NCBI GenBank assembly: GCA_024509875.1
Contig: JAMPIV010012247.1
Coordinates: forward strand, 248,001 to 312,000
Length of the DNA stretch: 64,000 nucleotides
DNA from: Oreohelix idahoensis
Lineage: Eukaryota; Mollusca; Gastropoda; Stylommatophora; Oreohelicidae
Direction: 5' to 3'
Part shown: in pieces, positions 45,097-56,648 of the stretch
How positions within the stretch are numbered: the stretch's first letter is position 1
How the letters are laid out: each line of letters begins with the position of its first letter
Made by a program: the position numbers and the translations under genes
The notes under the pieces: model-generated
Databases searched by the model: none
Seen by the model: the letters and a program-made list of their open reading frames with translations, nothing else
What the model was told of the DNA's origin: nothing

Positions 45097-46173
45097 TGTT
45101 GCGTGATAAATTCTCGCAACATCGTTTTATTACAATATCTATTTTATAACGCAAGGGCAACAACTGCTTGAAATTTATAGTCACTTTTCTCGGTAAGCAT
45201 TTGTCTTCCCGCGTTGGTATTGAATGCAGTTAAGTTTTGAGCTGTGGTCTTTTTGCGCTGGACTGCGCATGACTGGTCTTGTTTTTTGGTCGATCGGTTT
45301 CCGCCCACCACTAGTGGAGTGAGCGATTTGAATGGCGAAAGAGATGCCTCGTTGAAGAGGGGATCTCCGCTATTTTTTGTTCTGTCAGGGATGTGTAGTC
45401 CTCTTAATGGATATTTCGTTTATTCGAGATAATACCTCTAGTGTTTCCCACATGTCGGGAGGCGTGATATTTCTGTGTATTTCCTGAAGGCAAGGTAAAT
45501 TGACTTTTCATTAACTCTATCGATTTTGGGTCGTGAGCGATTTCGATTCATAGCCTGTCTTCGAAAGTCGTCGTCACGAGATGTTTTCCCAGCTCACATG
45601 TCGCTGTATTGTACTGCATCGGTTGATGCATGTCCCAAGGACCATTACTTGCTACTTTGTTAAATGAACTAGGTTTGGAAAACCTTTATTATCTAGAGGA
45701 TATTTTTGAGGACATTATTTATACTTCGGCAGACGTGTCTGTCTTGCTGAAGTCAGACTAAGGAGAGTGAACTGATCTCATACATCTGGTTATCTCCTGG
45801 CTGTTATAGAAAAGGATGGAGTTTTTCACCTGACTACATTTACAGCACTATGAAATATAACATGCATCTGACTCATCATTGTAATGCTGTCTACCGTCTA
45901 TTGCTGTATTGAATGTTGCTGTGATAATGACTGTTTGATGTGCCTACATATTCGCGTAACCATTTTGTCACTGTGGCGTCCACAATAAATAATGAAGAAA
46001 AACGTCAACGGCTGTTACAAGAATCATTGACTTTATACGTCGTGAGTTTACTGACGTCCTATGTGGATTGCCCTGTTATTTTTGTATGAACATTGTTTTG
46101 ACTGAACACATCTGCACACTACACAAAACCAGACATGCGGATACCATCCATCATCATATGGCATCACGCATCA
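45097..46173 (+). repeat. 5' LTR of element D
   Basis: 1077 bp, TGTTGCG...CATCA. AATAAA at 45984-45989. A 62-codon ORF at 45244 recurs in the other LTR and is not a gene. Confidence 0.96.
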
Positions 46174-47606
46174 TTTGGTGGCCATAAGCTGGTTTGATTC
46201 TGGTACCAGCAAACACGGGGTCCCTTACCCACTTCATTTTCAACAAGAATTCATCAGCATCCTTCAAGAAATTAACATTCTTCAATACAGTCAACATCTT
46301 CAAAATTTTCAAAGTACTCGGCGTTGCCCGGTAAAAGTCAAAATTTCAACTTTTTGACGGAAACAAGAATTTGACAGTACCCGGCGTTGTTACATGTTGC
46401 CGGATAACTCGGACTGCTGTTATCTTTTACGCAAGTCAAGCAAGTTGCTGCTGTCAAGGTTCCAGTGCTGTCATTTTTGTGAAGGTCAAGTGCCGGTTGA
46501 AACGGGTTGTTTTCTGAAGAAGGCCAAGTACCGATTTCCATCAACTTACTTTTGGATTAGAAGGTCAAGTGCCGAAACAACTCAACACACAGTAATTCAG
46601 AAGCTCTTGTACCATCGTGTTAGCAGTGGAAGCAGTTCAGATGTGCCATCATCGTTGGAGCTTCGCTCTTTAGGACGTTGATTGACATCCGTTTTGTCTG
46701 CTGTTCTACGATTGGAAGCCTATAAGTTAAGTGGCCTGTTTGTATGTAAACTGTGCCCTTATACTTCTGCTGAGTCTTCTGTGTATCATCTCATTCTATA
46801 TGTTATATGTCTATATGTTATTTGTATATTTATATGTTTATATTTCAGCGGGTTCTCGGTTGGGTGGTGTCTCCGTTAGATTATGCCACGTCATAGAGGT
46901 CGTCTATTGTGAGCGTTTTCTGTAGGGTTTGCAAATTTCCGATACTGGAATTTGCTAAGCGACTTCTGTTGCTATTTATGTTAGCTGTGATGACATGTTT
47001 TAATATTGTTTTCGTTATTATTTCGCATTCTTTAGTTTTGTTTTGATTTGTTTGTATTTGTTAGCCTACTCTTGTCTATAATTTAGTTTCATACAACATT
47101 TTTGTTTATACACTGTGGTGTCATGTATTTTGTTTAATTATAGCGCAGATATCGTCACATTTTTTGTGATATTTCATTAATTTCTGCTTTATTTTTAGTT
47201 GATTTCTGCGAACGTTTTTGTATTGTTGCTGATCTTTGTTATTGTTTACATTGTTATTGTTTACATTGTTTGCATTGTTTACATTTTCAATGTTTACATT
47301 CTGCATGTGTTTACATAGTCATTGTTTACAGTTATTGTAATTAGTTAATGGGCTATGCTAATGCACTGTTACTACTACACTGATGATAAATGAATGATGA
47401 ATAGTGTCGTGCACTATTGAATGAGAAGTGCACTTATGATCAAGAATTGAGTGCTGATATTTCATATACAAGTTCTTTGATTGGAGACTTGTTTCCCACA
47501 GAGACTGGGATAATATAATGTGATGTGAATATACAAGTGCTTAATTAAGACTTGTTACACTTAGGTTTGAAATAAATTAGTTAATTATTTCAGGTTTTGG
47601 ACTCAT
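46174..47606 (+). other. Element D leader and primer site
   Basis: 1.4 kb. The primer site begins at or just after 46174 (tttggtggccataagctgg); the tRNA is not identified. The leader is T-rich with GTTTAC-type repeats around 47235-47300. A ttatttcag at 47585-47593 precedes gag. Confidence 0.65.
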
Positions 47607-50600
47607 ATGTTAGACAACATGTCTACATTTGAGCACTTTATTGAGCAGGGTAAATTGCTTGGGAAGACTGGTGATAAGTTAGAAGAATTTGCAACTGCTC
47701 GATATGATAAAGCAATGGAAGCTGAACAAAAGAAACTGCAGATGCAGGTGGATGAAAAAAGATTCCAAATGGAAATGGAAAAACAAAAAAGGGAATCAGA
47801 AGCTGAGGAGAGAAAACTCCAGCTACAGCTAGAGGCTGAGAATAAAAGACTTGAAAAAGAGGCTGAAAATAAAAGACTTGAAAAAGAAGCTGAAAATGAA
47901 AGACTTCAAAAAGAGGCTCAGGCTGAGGAAAGAAGATTACAGAGAGAGTCTGATGAGAGGAAAGAGAAAGCAAAAATGGAACATGAAGAAAAGGTCTTAG
48001 CTTTAGAGTTGGAAAAATTGAAATTGACGAGCATGAGTAATGGTAATGATTCAAACAAGGGTTCATCTTCTGGTAAGGCTAATAATGATACTTTTAAGAT
48101 TAAGTTACCAACATTTAGTCCTTCCAGTGATGACATAATGTTCTATCTGGACAGATTTGAACAAGCATGTACAGCTCATAACATAGACAAAGCAAAATAT
48201 GTTTATCAGTTATCAGGGATACTGACAGGTAAAGCTCTAAGTATATTAAATATGGTGGATGAACCTGACAAGAACAATTATGAGGTTGTCAGGGCCGCTT
48301 TGTTAAAGAAATATCAGCTTAACGAAGACGGCTATCGTCTACAATTTAAAAACATGTTACCTGAAAATGGAGTTGAATTCTCCGAGTTTATTGCAAGAAT
48401 ACGCATTACTTTCTCACGATGGGTTGAACTATCTAAGACGGAAAAAACTTATGAAGGACTTATGGACTTAATACTTAGAGACAAAGTCATGTCGTCTGTC
48501 AATGAGTCTTTCCTTGCTTTCCTTCATGAACGTAAACCTAAAACAATAAAAGAAATGGAAGATTTCTGTTGCCAATACGTAACTGCGCACCCACACATAA
48601 CCATGGGTAACTCTAAGGTGAAAGAAGGTTTACCAGTTGCTTCGGCAGCTCCGTATGGCCAAAACTTTGCTCGTAGATTCCAACAAAATTTTGATAGAAA
48701 GAGTAGCGGTAATTTCTGTCAAAATCATGGAAATCAATTTCATGGTGATTCTTCTTCGAAGAATTGGAGACAACCTGATAGTACTCGTTACTATCACCCT
48801 AATAATTATAAGCATTTCAAAAGAGGATATGGTAATAGAGGTTATTCCTGCCGAAGACCTCAGAACCAAACAAATAGATGTTCGCATCAATGTGAACATG
48901 ATAGTAATCGTGGAAAATGGAATTCGAACCAGGATAACAATTACAATAGAGACAATAATAACTGCAGAGATAATAATAACTCTGATAACTTCAGAGGTAA
49001 TAATAGTCGGGGTAGATCTCAACACAAAAAAAAGAGATATCAGCAGGCTAATGCTGTACAACAGGAAACTGAGGGAACCTGTAATCATGTTGTTGATAGT
49101 AAAAACTTTGGCGCTGTCACTAGTTCTGCTTTTGACTTTGAGAGAGCAAACAAATGCCCCCAATGCAGTACTTTATTCGAACCGGGTACCATAACTACTT
49201 TGAGTTGTGGTCACCCACTTCCCGCTCTTCCTGCTGCTGTTGCGCATGACGGGAGGGGTTCTTTAATTCTACATAAGGGTCTTGTTAATGATACTCCGGT
49301 CTCACTACTTTTCGATTCCGGATGCACCACTATTGGTGTTAGACAATCGCTTGTAGATCCATCTTGTGCTACAGGAAGGGTTATTAAATGTGTCACATTT
49401 GGCGGCACTCTAGAAAAATATCCTACTGCTGTAATTCGCATTGCCACTCCTTTCTTTACTGGAGATGTGCATGCTTGTCTCTTACCTAATCCTATTGCGG
49501 ACCTTATTATTGGTCGTATTCACGGAGTTAGGGAGTGTACCCCACAGCAGATTGCTGCTTGGGAAGATAATAACATGCAAGCTACAAATGCAGTAGTTAC
49601 AAGAGCACAAGCTCTACAAACACCCGAAACTTCACTGAATAGTGATAATGAAGTTGATAGCCAAGATAGTCACTTAGTAATCACTCGTGACTCTTTCATA
49701 AAATTGCAAGAAGAAGATCCTTCTTTAAAAAAATTCTTCGTTCTTGCGAAGAAAGGTGATCCGAATCAGGATACAAATAGAAAATCTTGGATTGCAATGA
49801 GAAACGGCGTACTTGTACGTATGGTACAAGATTCGACTACGTCGGCACATTCGCAAATTCTTGTTCCCAAGAGCATGAGAGTGCAAATATTACAACATGC
49901 TCATGACTCGCAATGTGCTGGACATATGGGTTTTTCCCGTACGAAGTCGAGAGTCCTTGCGGCTTTCTTTTGGCCTTTTGTCAATAAGGACATTCGTATT
50001 TACTGCCGATCATGCAAGGTATGTCAGGAGGTCAAATCTAGAGGACCACGACATGCTGCGCCTATCCAGGCTGCTGACATTCCTATTCGGCCGTTTCAGA
50101 AAATGGCCATAGATATTATTGGCCCTTTTAAGGTCAAGTCGGCCAGAGGACATCAGTTTATCCTTACATGTGTCGATATGTGCACACGTTGGCCAGAGGC
50201 TATTCCTCTTAAGAGCATATCTACTACAGATATCGCAGATGCTCTTTGGTTGATATTTTCTCGCTTGGGGTTCCCCAGAGAAATATTGTCAGACCATGGC
50301 ACTCAACTCATATCTGACACTATGTCACAGGTAATGTCTACCTTACATATTGAACGATCTCTCAGTAGTATCTACCATCCTATGTCTAATGGGTTAGTTG
50401 AGCGTCTGAATAGAACGCTCAAGACTTTGCTTGGTAAGATAACTGAAGATCATCCTCAAGATTGGGACAGGGTTTTACCCGCGGCTCTCTTTGCCTATAG
50501 AGAAGTCCCTAATGAACACACAGGATTTTCTCCCTTCGAACTTGTCTTTGGCGCGCGTCCACGCGGCCCTATGTCTTTATTACACGATCTCATCACTGCC

Positions 50601-52496
50601 GATGATATTAGCGATGAAACTCAATCCTCATATGAGTATGTCATTGCTCTTAGACAAAAGATCATTGAGGCATGTAAGCTAGCAACTGCTTCATCAGAAA
50701 TTGCTAAAGAGAAGGCAAGACAGTTTGCTAACAAGAATAGATGTCTACGACAACTTTGTCCAGGTGACAAAGCATTCGTCCTACTCCCCAGTAGGGAAAA
50801 TAGACTTCTTATTGCATGGAAAGGTCCGTATGCAATAGTCTCTCGGATTTCCGATGTTGACTATGTGGTCGATATTGATGGAAAGCATAAAACTTTCCAC
50901 ATAAACATGCTTTCGGAATTTCACGAACGTCCGGACTATTTGCTGCCTATTTTCCAGGCAACGGATGATGCTCCTGCACCTCACGGTCATTATTCATCCC
51001 TGTCTGTCATACAGGATGAGGAATCTACCTTCTCTGATGTTAATCTTCCCCTTCCAGTGGTTCCATTACGTTCTACGGAATCTTGGAAAAACGTTTCTGT
51101 TTCTCCTAATCTTTCTGGTGACGAACATCGACAAGTCTCGTCGATGTTACAAACATTTCAGGATGTTCTCACTGACATTCCTGGACACACAGATGTCATA
51201 GAACATGACATAATTCTTACCGACAATAATCCAATTAGGGTTAGGCCTTATCCTATTCCTATACACTTTCAGTCGCAAGTGGAAAAGGAATTGGATGAAA
51301 TGATTCAATTAAATATAATTGAACCATCGACTTCACCATATTCTTCTTCCATGGTTATTGTCCAGAAGAAGGATAAGAACATACGAATTTGTGTTGATTA
51401 TCGCAAATTGAATCAGGTCACAAAGTTCGATGCTGAACCGATGCCTTTGTTAGAAGATCTACTGATTAGACTTTCTAATTCTAGATTCTTCACTAAACTT
51501 GACTTGTCTAAAGGTTATTGGCAAGTGCCTTTAGCAGAGCATGCCAAACCTCTTACTGCTTTTTCTACACCTAGGGGTCTATTTCAATGGAATGTTATGC
51601 CTTTTGGTCTCATGAACGCCCCTGCCACTTTCGTTCGCATGATGCGTCGAATTCTGTCACATCGTTCGGATGTCATCGCATACTTAGATGACATCTGTCT
51701 CTTCAGTGATACCTGGGAAGATCACTATTTAGGGTTATATGACTTACTGTCCACTCTACGTGAGAATAATTTGACAGCGAAACCTTCTAAAGCTTTTGTT
51801 GGTTTTGGTGAAATCTCTTTCCTGGGTCATCGTGTTGGTCATGGTCTCTTGAAGACAGAAGACCACAATACTTCCAAAATACTGAACATCTCTGTTCCTA
51901 AAACGAAGAAACAAGTTAGGAGTCTCTTAGGTTTAATTCAATTTTATGGGAGACTTATTCCAAATTTATCTTCGATCATGGCACCTCTCTCAACATTGTT
52001 GAAGAAAGGTTCGCCTAATCTGGTCCGTTGGTCTGAAGAATGCCAATCTTCACTAGACCAAATCAAGAATATATTTTCTTCTCCTCCCATCTTAAGATTA
52101 CCTACTCTTGATAGGACTTTTGTTCTTCGGAGTGATGCTTCATCCACTGGGATTGGAGCAGCACTGATGCAAGAATATGCAAATACTCTGCATCCTGTTA
52201 TGTACATTTCTAGAAAACTAAATGCGGCAGAGAGGAACTACTCGGTTTTAGACCGTGAGTTGTTAGCGATGGTTTGGTCAATTCTAAAGCTACAAAGATT
52301 CCTCCTGGGCGCACATTTCATTCTAGAGACTGATCAGAAAGCTCTTACAGCTATTCAGACTAAGAATTTGAAGAGTTCGAGATCCACTCGATATGCTATA
52401 GCTCTTCAACCTTTTCACTTCACGGTACGAGCTATCCGTGGTGCGGATAATGTGATGGCTGACATTTTGTCTAGATGCCCACATGACTCCAACTAA
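47607..52496 (+). CDS. Element D gag-pol polyprotein (intact)
   Basis: 1629 codons, no gag/pol stop or shift. Met5 (47619) aligns with the gag starts of B and F and is the likelier start. Order: coiled coil (about 10-150) with Arg-Leu-Glu-Lys-Glu-Ala-Glu-Asn repeats; capsid (about 165-330); Arg/Asn-rich basic segment (about 350-490); Cys-Pro-Gln-Cys ... Ser-Cys-Gly-His; protease Phe-Asp570-Ser-Gly; integrase zinc finger His766/His773/Cys800/Cys803; core Asp836, Asp896, Glu932 (D-x59-D-x35-E); GPY module near 1072; RT Asp1299 and Tyr-Leu-Asp1361-Asp1362; RNase H Asp1510, Glu1551, Asp1576. Integrase precedes RT, unlike standard Ty3/gypsy. Every expected catalytic residue is present. Gag and Pol must be separated by the protease from one precursor; how excess Gag is made is not evident. 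Confidence 0.97.
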   Translation: MLDNMSTFEHFIEQGKLLGKTGDKLEEFATARYDKAMEAEQKKLQMQVDEKRFQMEMEKQKRESEAEERKLQLQLEAENKRLEKEAENKRLEKEAENERLQKEAQAEERRLQRESDERKEKAKMEHEEKVLALELEKLKLTSMSNGNDSNKGSSSGKANNDTFKIKLPTFSPSSDDIMFYLDRFEQACTAHNIDKAKYVYQLSGILTGKALSILNMVDEPDKNNYEVVRAALLKKYQLNEDGYRLQFKNMLPENGVEFSEFIARIRITFSRWVELSKTEKTYEGLMDLILRDKVMSSVNESFLAFLHERKPKTIKEMEDFCCQYVTAHPHITMGNSKVKEGLPVASAAPYGQNFARRFQQNFDRKSSGNFCQNHGNQFHGDSSSKNWRQPDSTRYYHPNNYKHFKRGYGNRGYSCRRPQNQTNRCSHQCEHDSNRGKWNSNQDNNYNRDNNNCRDNNNSDNFRGNNSRGRSQHKKKRYQQANAVQQETEGTCNHVVDSKNFGAVTSSAFDFERANKCPQCSTLFEPGTITTLSCGHPLPALPAAVAHDGRGSLILHKGLVNDTPVSLLFDSGCTTIGVRQSLVDPSCATGRVIKCVTFGGTLEKYPTAVIRIATPFFTGDVHACLLPNPIADLIIGRIHGVRECTPQQIAAWEDNNMQATNAVVTRAQALQTPETSLNSDNEVDSQDSHLVITRDSFIKLQEEDPSLKKFFVLAKKGDPNQDTNRKSWIAMRNGVLVRMVQDSTTSAHSQILVPKSMRVQILQHAHDSQCAGHMGFSRTKSRVLAAFFWPFVNKDIRIYCRSCKVCQEVKSRGPRHAAPIQAADIPIRPFQKMAIDIIGPFKVKSARGHQFILTCVDMCTRWPEAIPLKSISTTDIADALWLIFSRLGFPREILSDHGTQLISDTMSQVMSTLHIERSLSSIYHPMSNGLVERLNRTLKTLLGKITEDHPQDWDRVLPAALFAYREVPNEHTGFSPFELVFGARPRGPMSLLHDLITADDISDETQSSYEYVIALRQKIIEACKLATASSEIAKEKARQFANKNRCLRQLCPGDKAFVLLPSRENRLLIAWKGPYAIVSRISDVDYVVDIDGKHKTFHINMLSEFHERPDYLLPIFQATDDAPAPHGHYSSLSVIQDEESTFSDVNLPLPVVPLRSTESWKNVSVSPNLSGDEHRQVSSMLQTFQDVLTDIPGHTDVIEHDIILTDNNPIRVRPYPIPIHFQSQVEKELDEMIQLNIIEPSTSPYSSSMVIVQKKDKNIRICVDYRKLNQVTKFDAEPMPLLEDLLIRLSNSRFFTKLDLSKGYWQVPLAEHAKPLTAFSTPRGLFQWNVMPFGLMNAPATFVRMMRRILSHRSDVIAYLDDICLFSDTWEDHYLGLYDLLSTLRENNLTAKPSKAFVGFGEISFLGHRVGHGLLKTEDHNTSKILNISVPKTKKQVRSLLGLIQFYGRLIPNLSSIMAPLSTLLKKGSPNLVRWSEECQSSLDQIKNIFSSPPILRLPTLDRTFVLRSDASSTGIGAALMQEYANTLHPVMYISRKLNAAERNYSVLDRELLAMVWSILKLQRFLLGAHFILETDQKALTAIQTKNLKSSRSTRYAIALQPFHFTVRAIRGADNVMADILSRCPHDSN
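47855..47932 (+). repeat. 27 bp coding repeat in D gag, about 3 units
   Basis: Units aaaagacttgaaaaag followed by aggctgaaaat, encoding Lys-Arg-Leu-Glu-Lys-Glu-Ala-Glu-Asn. Confidence 0.88.
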
Positions 52497-53263
52497 TACT
52501 TCTGTCCTATATTTCCATATATTACAGAGTCATAACACACCTATATTTCTACAATAGATTAGCACATCTGTACTTACTTTATATGTACACACTATCGTGC
52601 TTTGTTGTCATCTTCTTCTGTTCGTTTTTTAAGATGATAGAGGAGGACTGAGTAGTTAATATAAGGGCCGTTAGTTTACTAAACAGCCACAATTATTAAT
52701 AATGTATTGTACCTTATGAAGCATATTAGTTATTAATTAGCATTATATTGCTTGTACTTTCTCAGAATGTCATTGTTGAGCTGAGGACTTACCTTACTAG
52801 TATCAAGCATGACGAGTTCTAGATTGTGTACTTACCCTCGGAATACCAGAGCATATGTCCTGGATCGTCATGTAGTTTAACTTTACTATGTACTTATGTC
52901 ATTACATGTCAAAGAATGTACTATTTAAATTTTCCTATCAGATTTGTACATCCATTTTTAAAGACAATATTAGAGTATGCTGTTTAATGATGATTATGGT
53001 AACTTGCATACGTATATTGTGTTTACATGCTAACGTGATGTGTGTTGGTGACACCTCCCCGATGTGAATATTTTTTGAGACATATTTATTTTTCTGTTGA
53101 GGTATATCCTCACCAGACACTATATTTAGCCTCATGTTAGGCAATTTAATTAATTATCAGCGCATAATTCGTGCGTTTTGAGCCGCTTATCGCATGCTCT
53201 TTGATATTTAAAAAAAAAAAAATATGTTCCACATTTTTTTTTTATCGGGAGGAGGTGGTGATA
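52497..53263 (+). other. Element D 3' untranslated region with polypurine tract
   Basis: About 770 bp without a gene. Ends with the purine tract cgggaggaggtggtgata (53246-53263) immediately before the 3' LTR. Confidence 0.8.
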
Positions 53264-54339
53264 TGTTGCGTGATAAATTCTCGCAACATCGTTTTATTAC
53301 AATATCTATTTTATAACGCAAGGGCAACAACTGCTTGAAATTTATAGTCACTTTTCTCGGTAAGCATTTGTCTTCCCGCGTTGGTATTGAATGCAGTTAA
53401 GTTTTGAGCTGTGGTCTTTTTGCGCTGGACTGCGCATGACTGGTCTTGTTTTTTGGTCGATCGGTTTCCGCCCACCACTAGTGGAGTGAGCGATTTGAAT
53501 GGCGAAAGAGATGCCTCGTTGAAGAGGGGATCTCCGCTATTTTTTGTTCTGTCAGGGATGTGTAGTCCTCTTAATGGATATTTCGTTTATTCGAGATAAT
53601 ACCTCTAGTGTTTCCCACATGTCGGGAGGCGTGATATTTCTGTGTATTTCCTGAAGGCAAGGTAAATTGACTTTTCATTAACTCTATCGATTTTGGGTCG
53701 TGAGCGATTTCGATTCATAGCCTGTCTTCGAAAGTCGTCGTCACGAGATGTTTTCCCAGCTCACATGTCGCTGTATTGTACTGCATCGGTTGATGCAGGT
53801 CCCAAGGACCATTACTTGCTACTTTGTTAAATGAACTAGGTTTGGAAAACCTTTATTATCTAGAGGATATTTTTGAGGACATTATTTATACTTCGGCAGA
53901 CGTGTCTGTCTTGCTGAAGTCAGACTAAGGAGAGTGAACTGATCTCATACATCTGGTTATCTCCTGGCTGTTATAGAAAAGGATGGAGTTTTTCACCTGA
54001 CTACATTTACAGCACTATGAAATATAACATGCATCTGACTCATCATTGTAATGCTGTCTACCGTCTATTGCTGTATTGAATGTTGCTGTGATAATGACTG
54101 TTTGATGTGCCTACATATTCGCGTAACCATTTTGTCACTGTGGCGTCCACAATAAATAATGAAGAAAAACGTCAACGGCTGTTACAAGAATCATTGACTT
54201 TATACGTCGTGAGTTTACTGACGTCCTATGTGGATTGCCCTGTTATTTTTGTATGAACATTGTTTGACTGAACACATCTGCACACTACACAAAACCAGAC
54301 ATGCGGATACCATCCATCATCATATGGCATCACGCATCA
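53264..54339 (+). repeat. 3' LTR of element D
   Basis: 1076 bp near-identical copy. AATAAA at 54151-54156. Followed by TSD tatgc. Confidence 0.96.
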
Positions 54340-54344
54340 TATGC

Positions 54345-55599
54345 CTCGCTTCTTGTGTCACCTATTTCGTTTGTATCTTTGGACAACCTCTCAAGTAGAT
54401 CTGCCAGTTCATCACATTTTTGATTACTGACTAACAGCTTGTGCTCTCGAACTCCAACGACTTTCACAATCACGCTTAAATGTGATGCTGACATGGGCGT
54501 ACTTAAAGCAATAGGCATCCTACCTTTTGGCGACCTCACCACATAAAGAAACAAACTTGCAAGTATATTTTTAATATTCAGTCCCAAGCAAAAAGCTGGG
54601 TTTGGCCCAAACAAAAATGGCCACCGCAGTGCTTTTTTATTGTTGTTGTTTGAAAAAAAAAAACATTTTTTAATGTTCATATGCATAAATACGAGGTATT
54701 TAAAATGAAAAGTACTTCCTGTCAGAAATGACGTTTTGGGTTGATAAATTAGAAAACAGCTCTAAAAAGGAGCAAAAGATACGAAAGCCGATTTAACGTT
54801 CATTGGGTCAAATGGGTCTGGAATGAAGCACGATATATCGGCTTTTGGGACTTAAAGAGTTAAGTACTATCACAATAGTGTCCGATGGCATCCCCTCCTG
54901 GCTGTCACCCCGGGCGGACCGCAACCTCGCACCTTTGTATACCACCTGATGCCGACACTATTTTCCATCTGCTGCTACATAGGAGCTGATGCAGAGGAAA
55001 AAGGAGTGAAGATTGTCTACTGTCCCAAAGAGCGTGATGACAGTAGCATCCTGTTTGGAAGCGTGTATTCCAGCCAAATTTAAGCTATGGTTGTCGCAAT
55101 TAACAAACACTGCTCAATTATTTCTGACATACATCCTTTGCTGTATTCTCGATATATGTTCGGCCATCACAGTTGCGTTACCATACCATTGTGAATTACC
55201 GTCAGCTACAGACAAGTTGTCACACTGCAGTTTTTCGAGTATGACATTTTCAGGTTTTGCTGCATCTTTGACATAAGTTCGATAAAGCAAAGGAACAATT
55301 CTCTGGCGCCACCTTCTTGTTCGCAAAATCCACGTCAACAGACCTGATTACCTCGGACAGAACACAATTCACAACATATCGTTCGACTGGCTGCTGCTGC
55401 ATGCTGGGTAGGGAACTCTCTTATTGGAACAGGGAACGCGAAAACAAAATGCAACAATCAGGCTACGACGGATCAGACCGTGTCGGTAGCGGAGATGCGA
55501 TGCACTACTTCCGTGCAACATAGGTTTAGGGACAGAGATAAATAGAGTACACGTTTTCTCTTGTATTATAGCCGTTCGTTGCTTGGCGCTCCGACAGTT
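54345..55599. other. Non-coding spacer between D and a LINE fragment
   Basis: An open stretch on the minus strand (54686-54330) runs into the D LTR and resembles nothing I know. No other signal. Confidence 0.4.
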
Positions 55600-56115
55600 C
55601 CAGTAGCCTACACGTTTATATTTAAGTGGCAGCCTGTCATGGAAGTACAGGCAGCTACAGCAGCCCAAAAGAAGCTGTCTGAAACTTCATTAACAAGGGC
55701 AGCTATTGTGTCAGACTCTCCGTCCATGCTTCGGAGGGGCCAAAATGGATTACTACGGCATGAATTGAAAACCTCCATAGAAGTCTCGAATCTTCAAGAG
55801 CTGGTGTTTATCTACTGTCCTGCTCATACAGAGGTACGCGGCAATGAAAGAGCTGACAGATTAGCTTTCTTGAGCACCCATAGTGGTATAAATAATGGAG
55901 AGATACCGAAGACAATTAATGATCGCGTATTAGAGAATGACACTGCAATCGATGATTCATCAAGGCTAAGATTGCTGGAACTGGACATCAAATGTAAGAC
56001 TAACAGGGATGGACATATGAGAGGATGCATCCGGCGTGTACACAACCAGCATGCAACAGAAACAACTATCATTCATACCCTTCGACATTTACTGAGAGAG
56101 ACTGAGCACCTATGA
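55600..56115 (+). mobile_element. LINE RNase H domain fragment
   Basis: The 55561-56115 frame encodes Val-Ser-Asp-Ser-Pro-Ser-Met-Leu, then Phe-Ile-Tyr-Cys-Pro-Ala-His-Thr-Glu-Val-Arg-Gly-Asn-Glu-Arg-Ala-Asp-Arg-Leu-Ala, typical of RNase H domains of I- or R1-type LINEs. The first catalytic aspartate region is decayed or missing. The reverse transcriptase is not present. Confidence 0.72.
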
Positions 56116-56648
56116 GTTTACCCAGAGTGCAGTGATGTCTCTTGAGACCAACATCAACAATATGTTTTCTGCCTCCGAGAGGACGCTCGGCTGGTCACTA
56201 ACATTAGTTACGATATTATAGCCGAAGAAGAGGAACATTTTGGATTTGAAGACGAAAATGAAAATGATAGAATCGGCTGATTCAGAGTGTATTAATAGGA
56301 CACAAATGTTCGCAGAGAAGACTTGACTTGTTGTGCTTACCTCCTGCGGCGTCCGGGGCAGCCGTTCACACCTTCCCCTTTTGCGACACCTCTGTGTCGT
56401 TGTGCTAGTAAATTCAGTGAGAATATACAGTACAAACTGTAAGTGGAAAGTGCAAGATTTGCCCTTCCAGTTTAATTCATCATCTTTATTTCGTTAAATT
56501 TGCCTATCCTATCTACTCATCATTATATCCATCCATCTATTCACCTGTCCAATACTCTAAAATTGGAAGCAGGACGTCAAATTTGATTAACATAATAAAA
56601 ACACGAACTTTAAAAACGTCTCATCATATGAGTCATCCATGCACTGCT
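56116..56648. other. Spacer, nothing recognised
   Basis: No gene signal. Confidence 0.4.

Larger units (their letters stand above)
45097..54339 (+). mobile_element. Element D: complete, apparently intact LTR retrotransposon (Gmr1-like)
   Basis: 9243 bp with LTRs 45097-46173 and 53264-54339 and perfect TSD tatgc (45092-45096, 54340-54344). The LTRs differ by one substitution and one indel by eye. A single uninterrupted gag-pol frame, primer site after the 5' LTR, and polypurine tract before the 3' LTR are all present. It is the only copy in the window with no visible defect. Confidence 0.97.

Noticed and set aside
45244..45432. 62-codon ORF inside the D LTR, also at 53411-53599
   Set aside because: Present only because the LTR is duplicated; no domain, and the LTR is a regulatory repeat.
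48630..49194. Long ORFs on both strands over the Arg/Asn-rich part of D gag
   Set aside because: Shadows produced by biased codons of the real frame.
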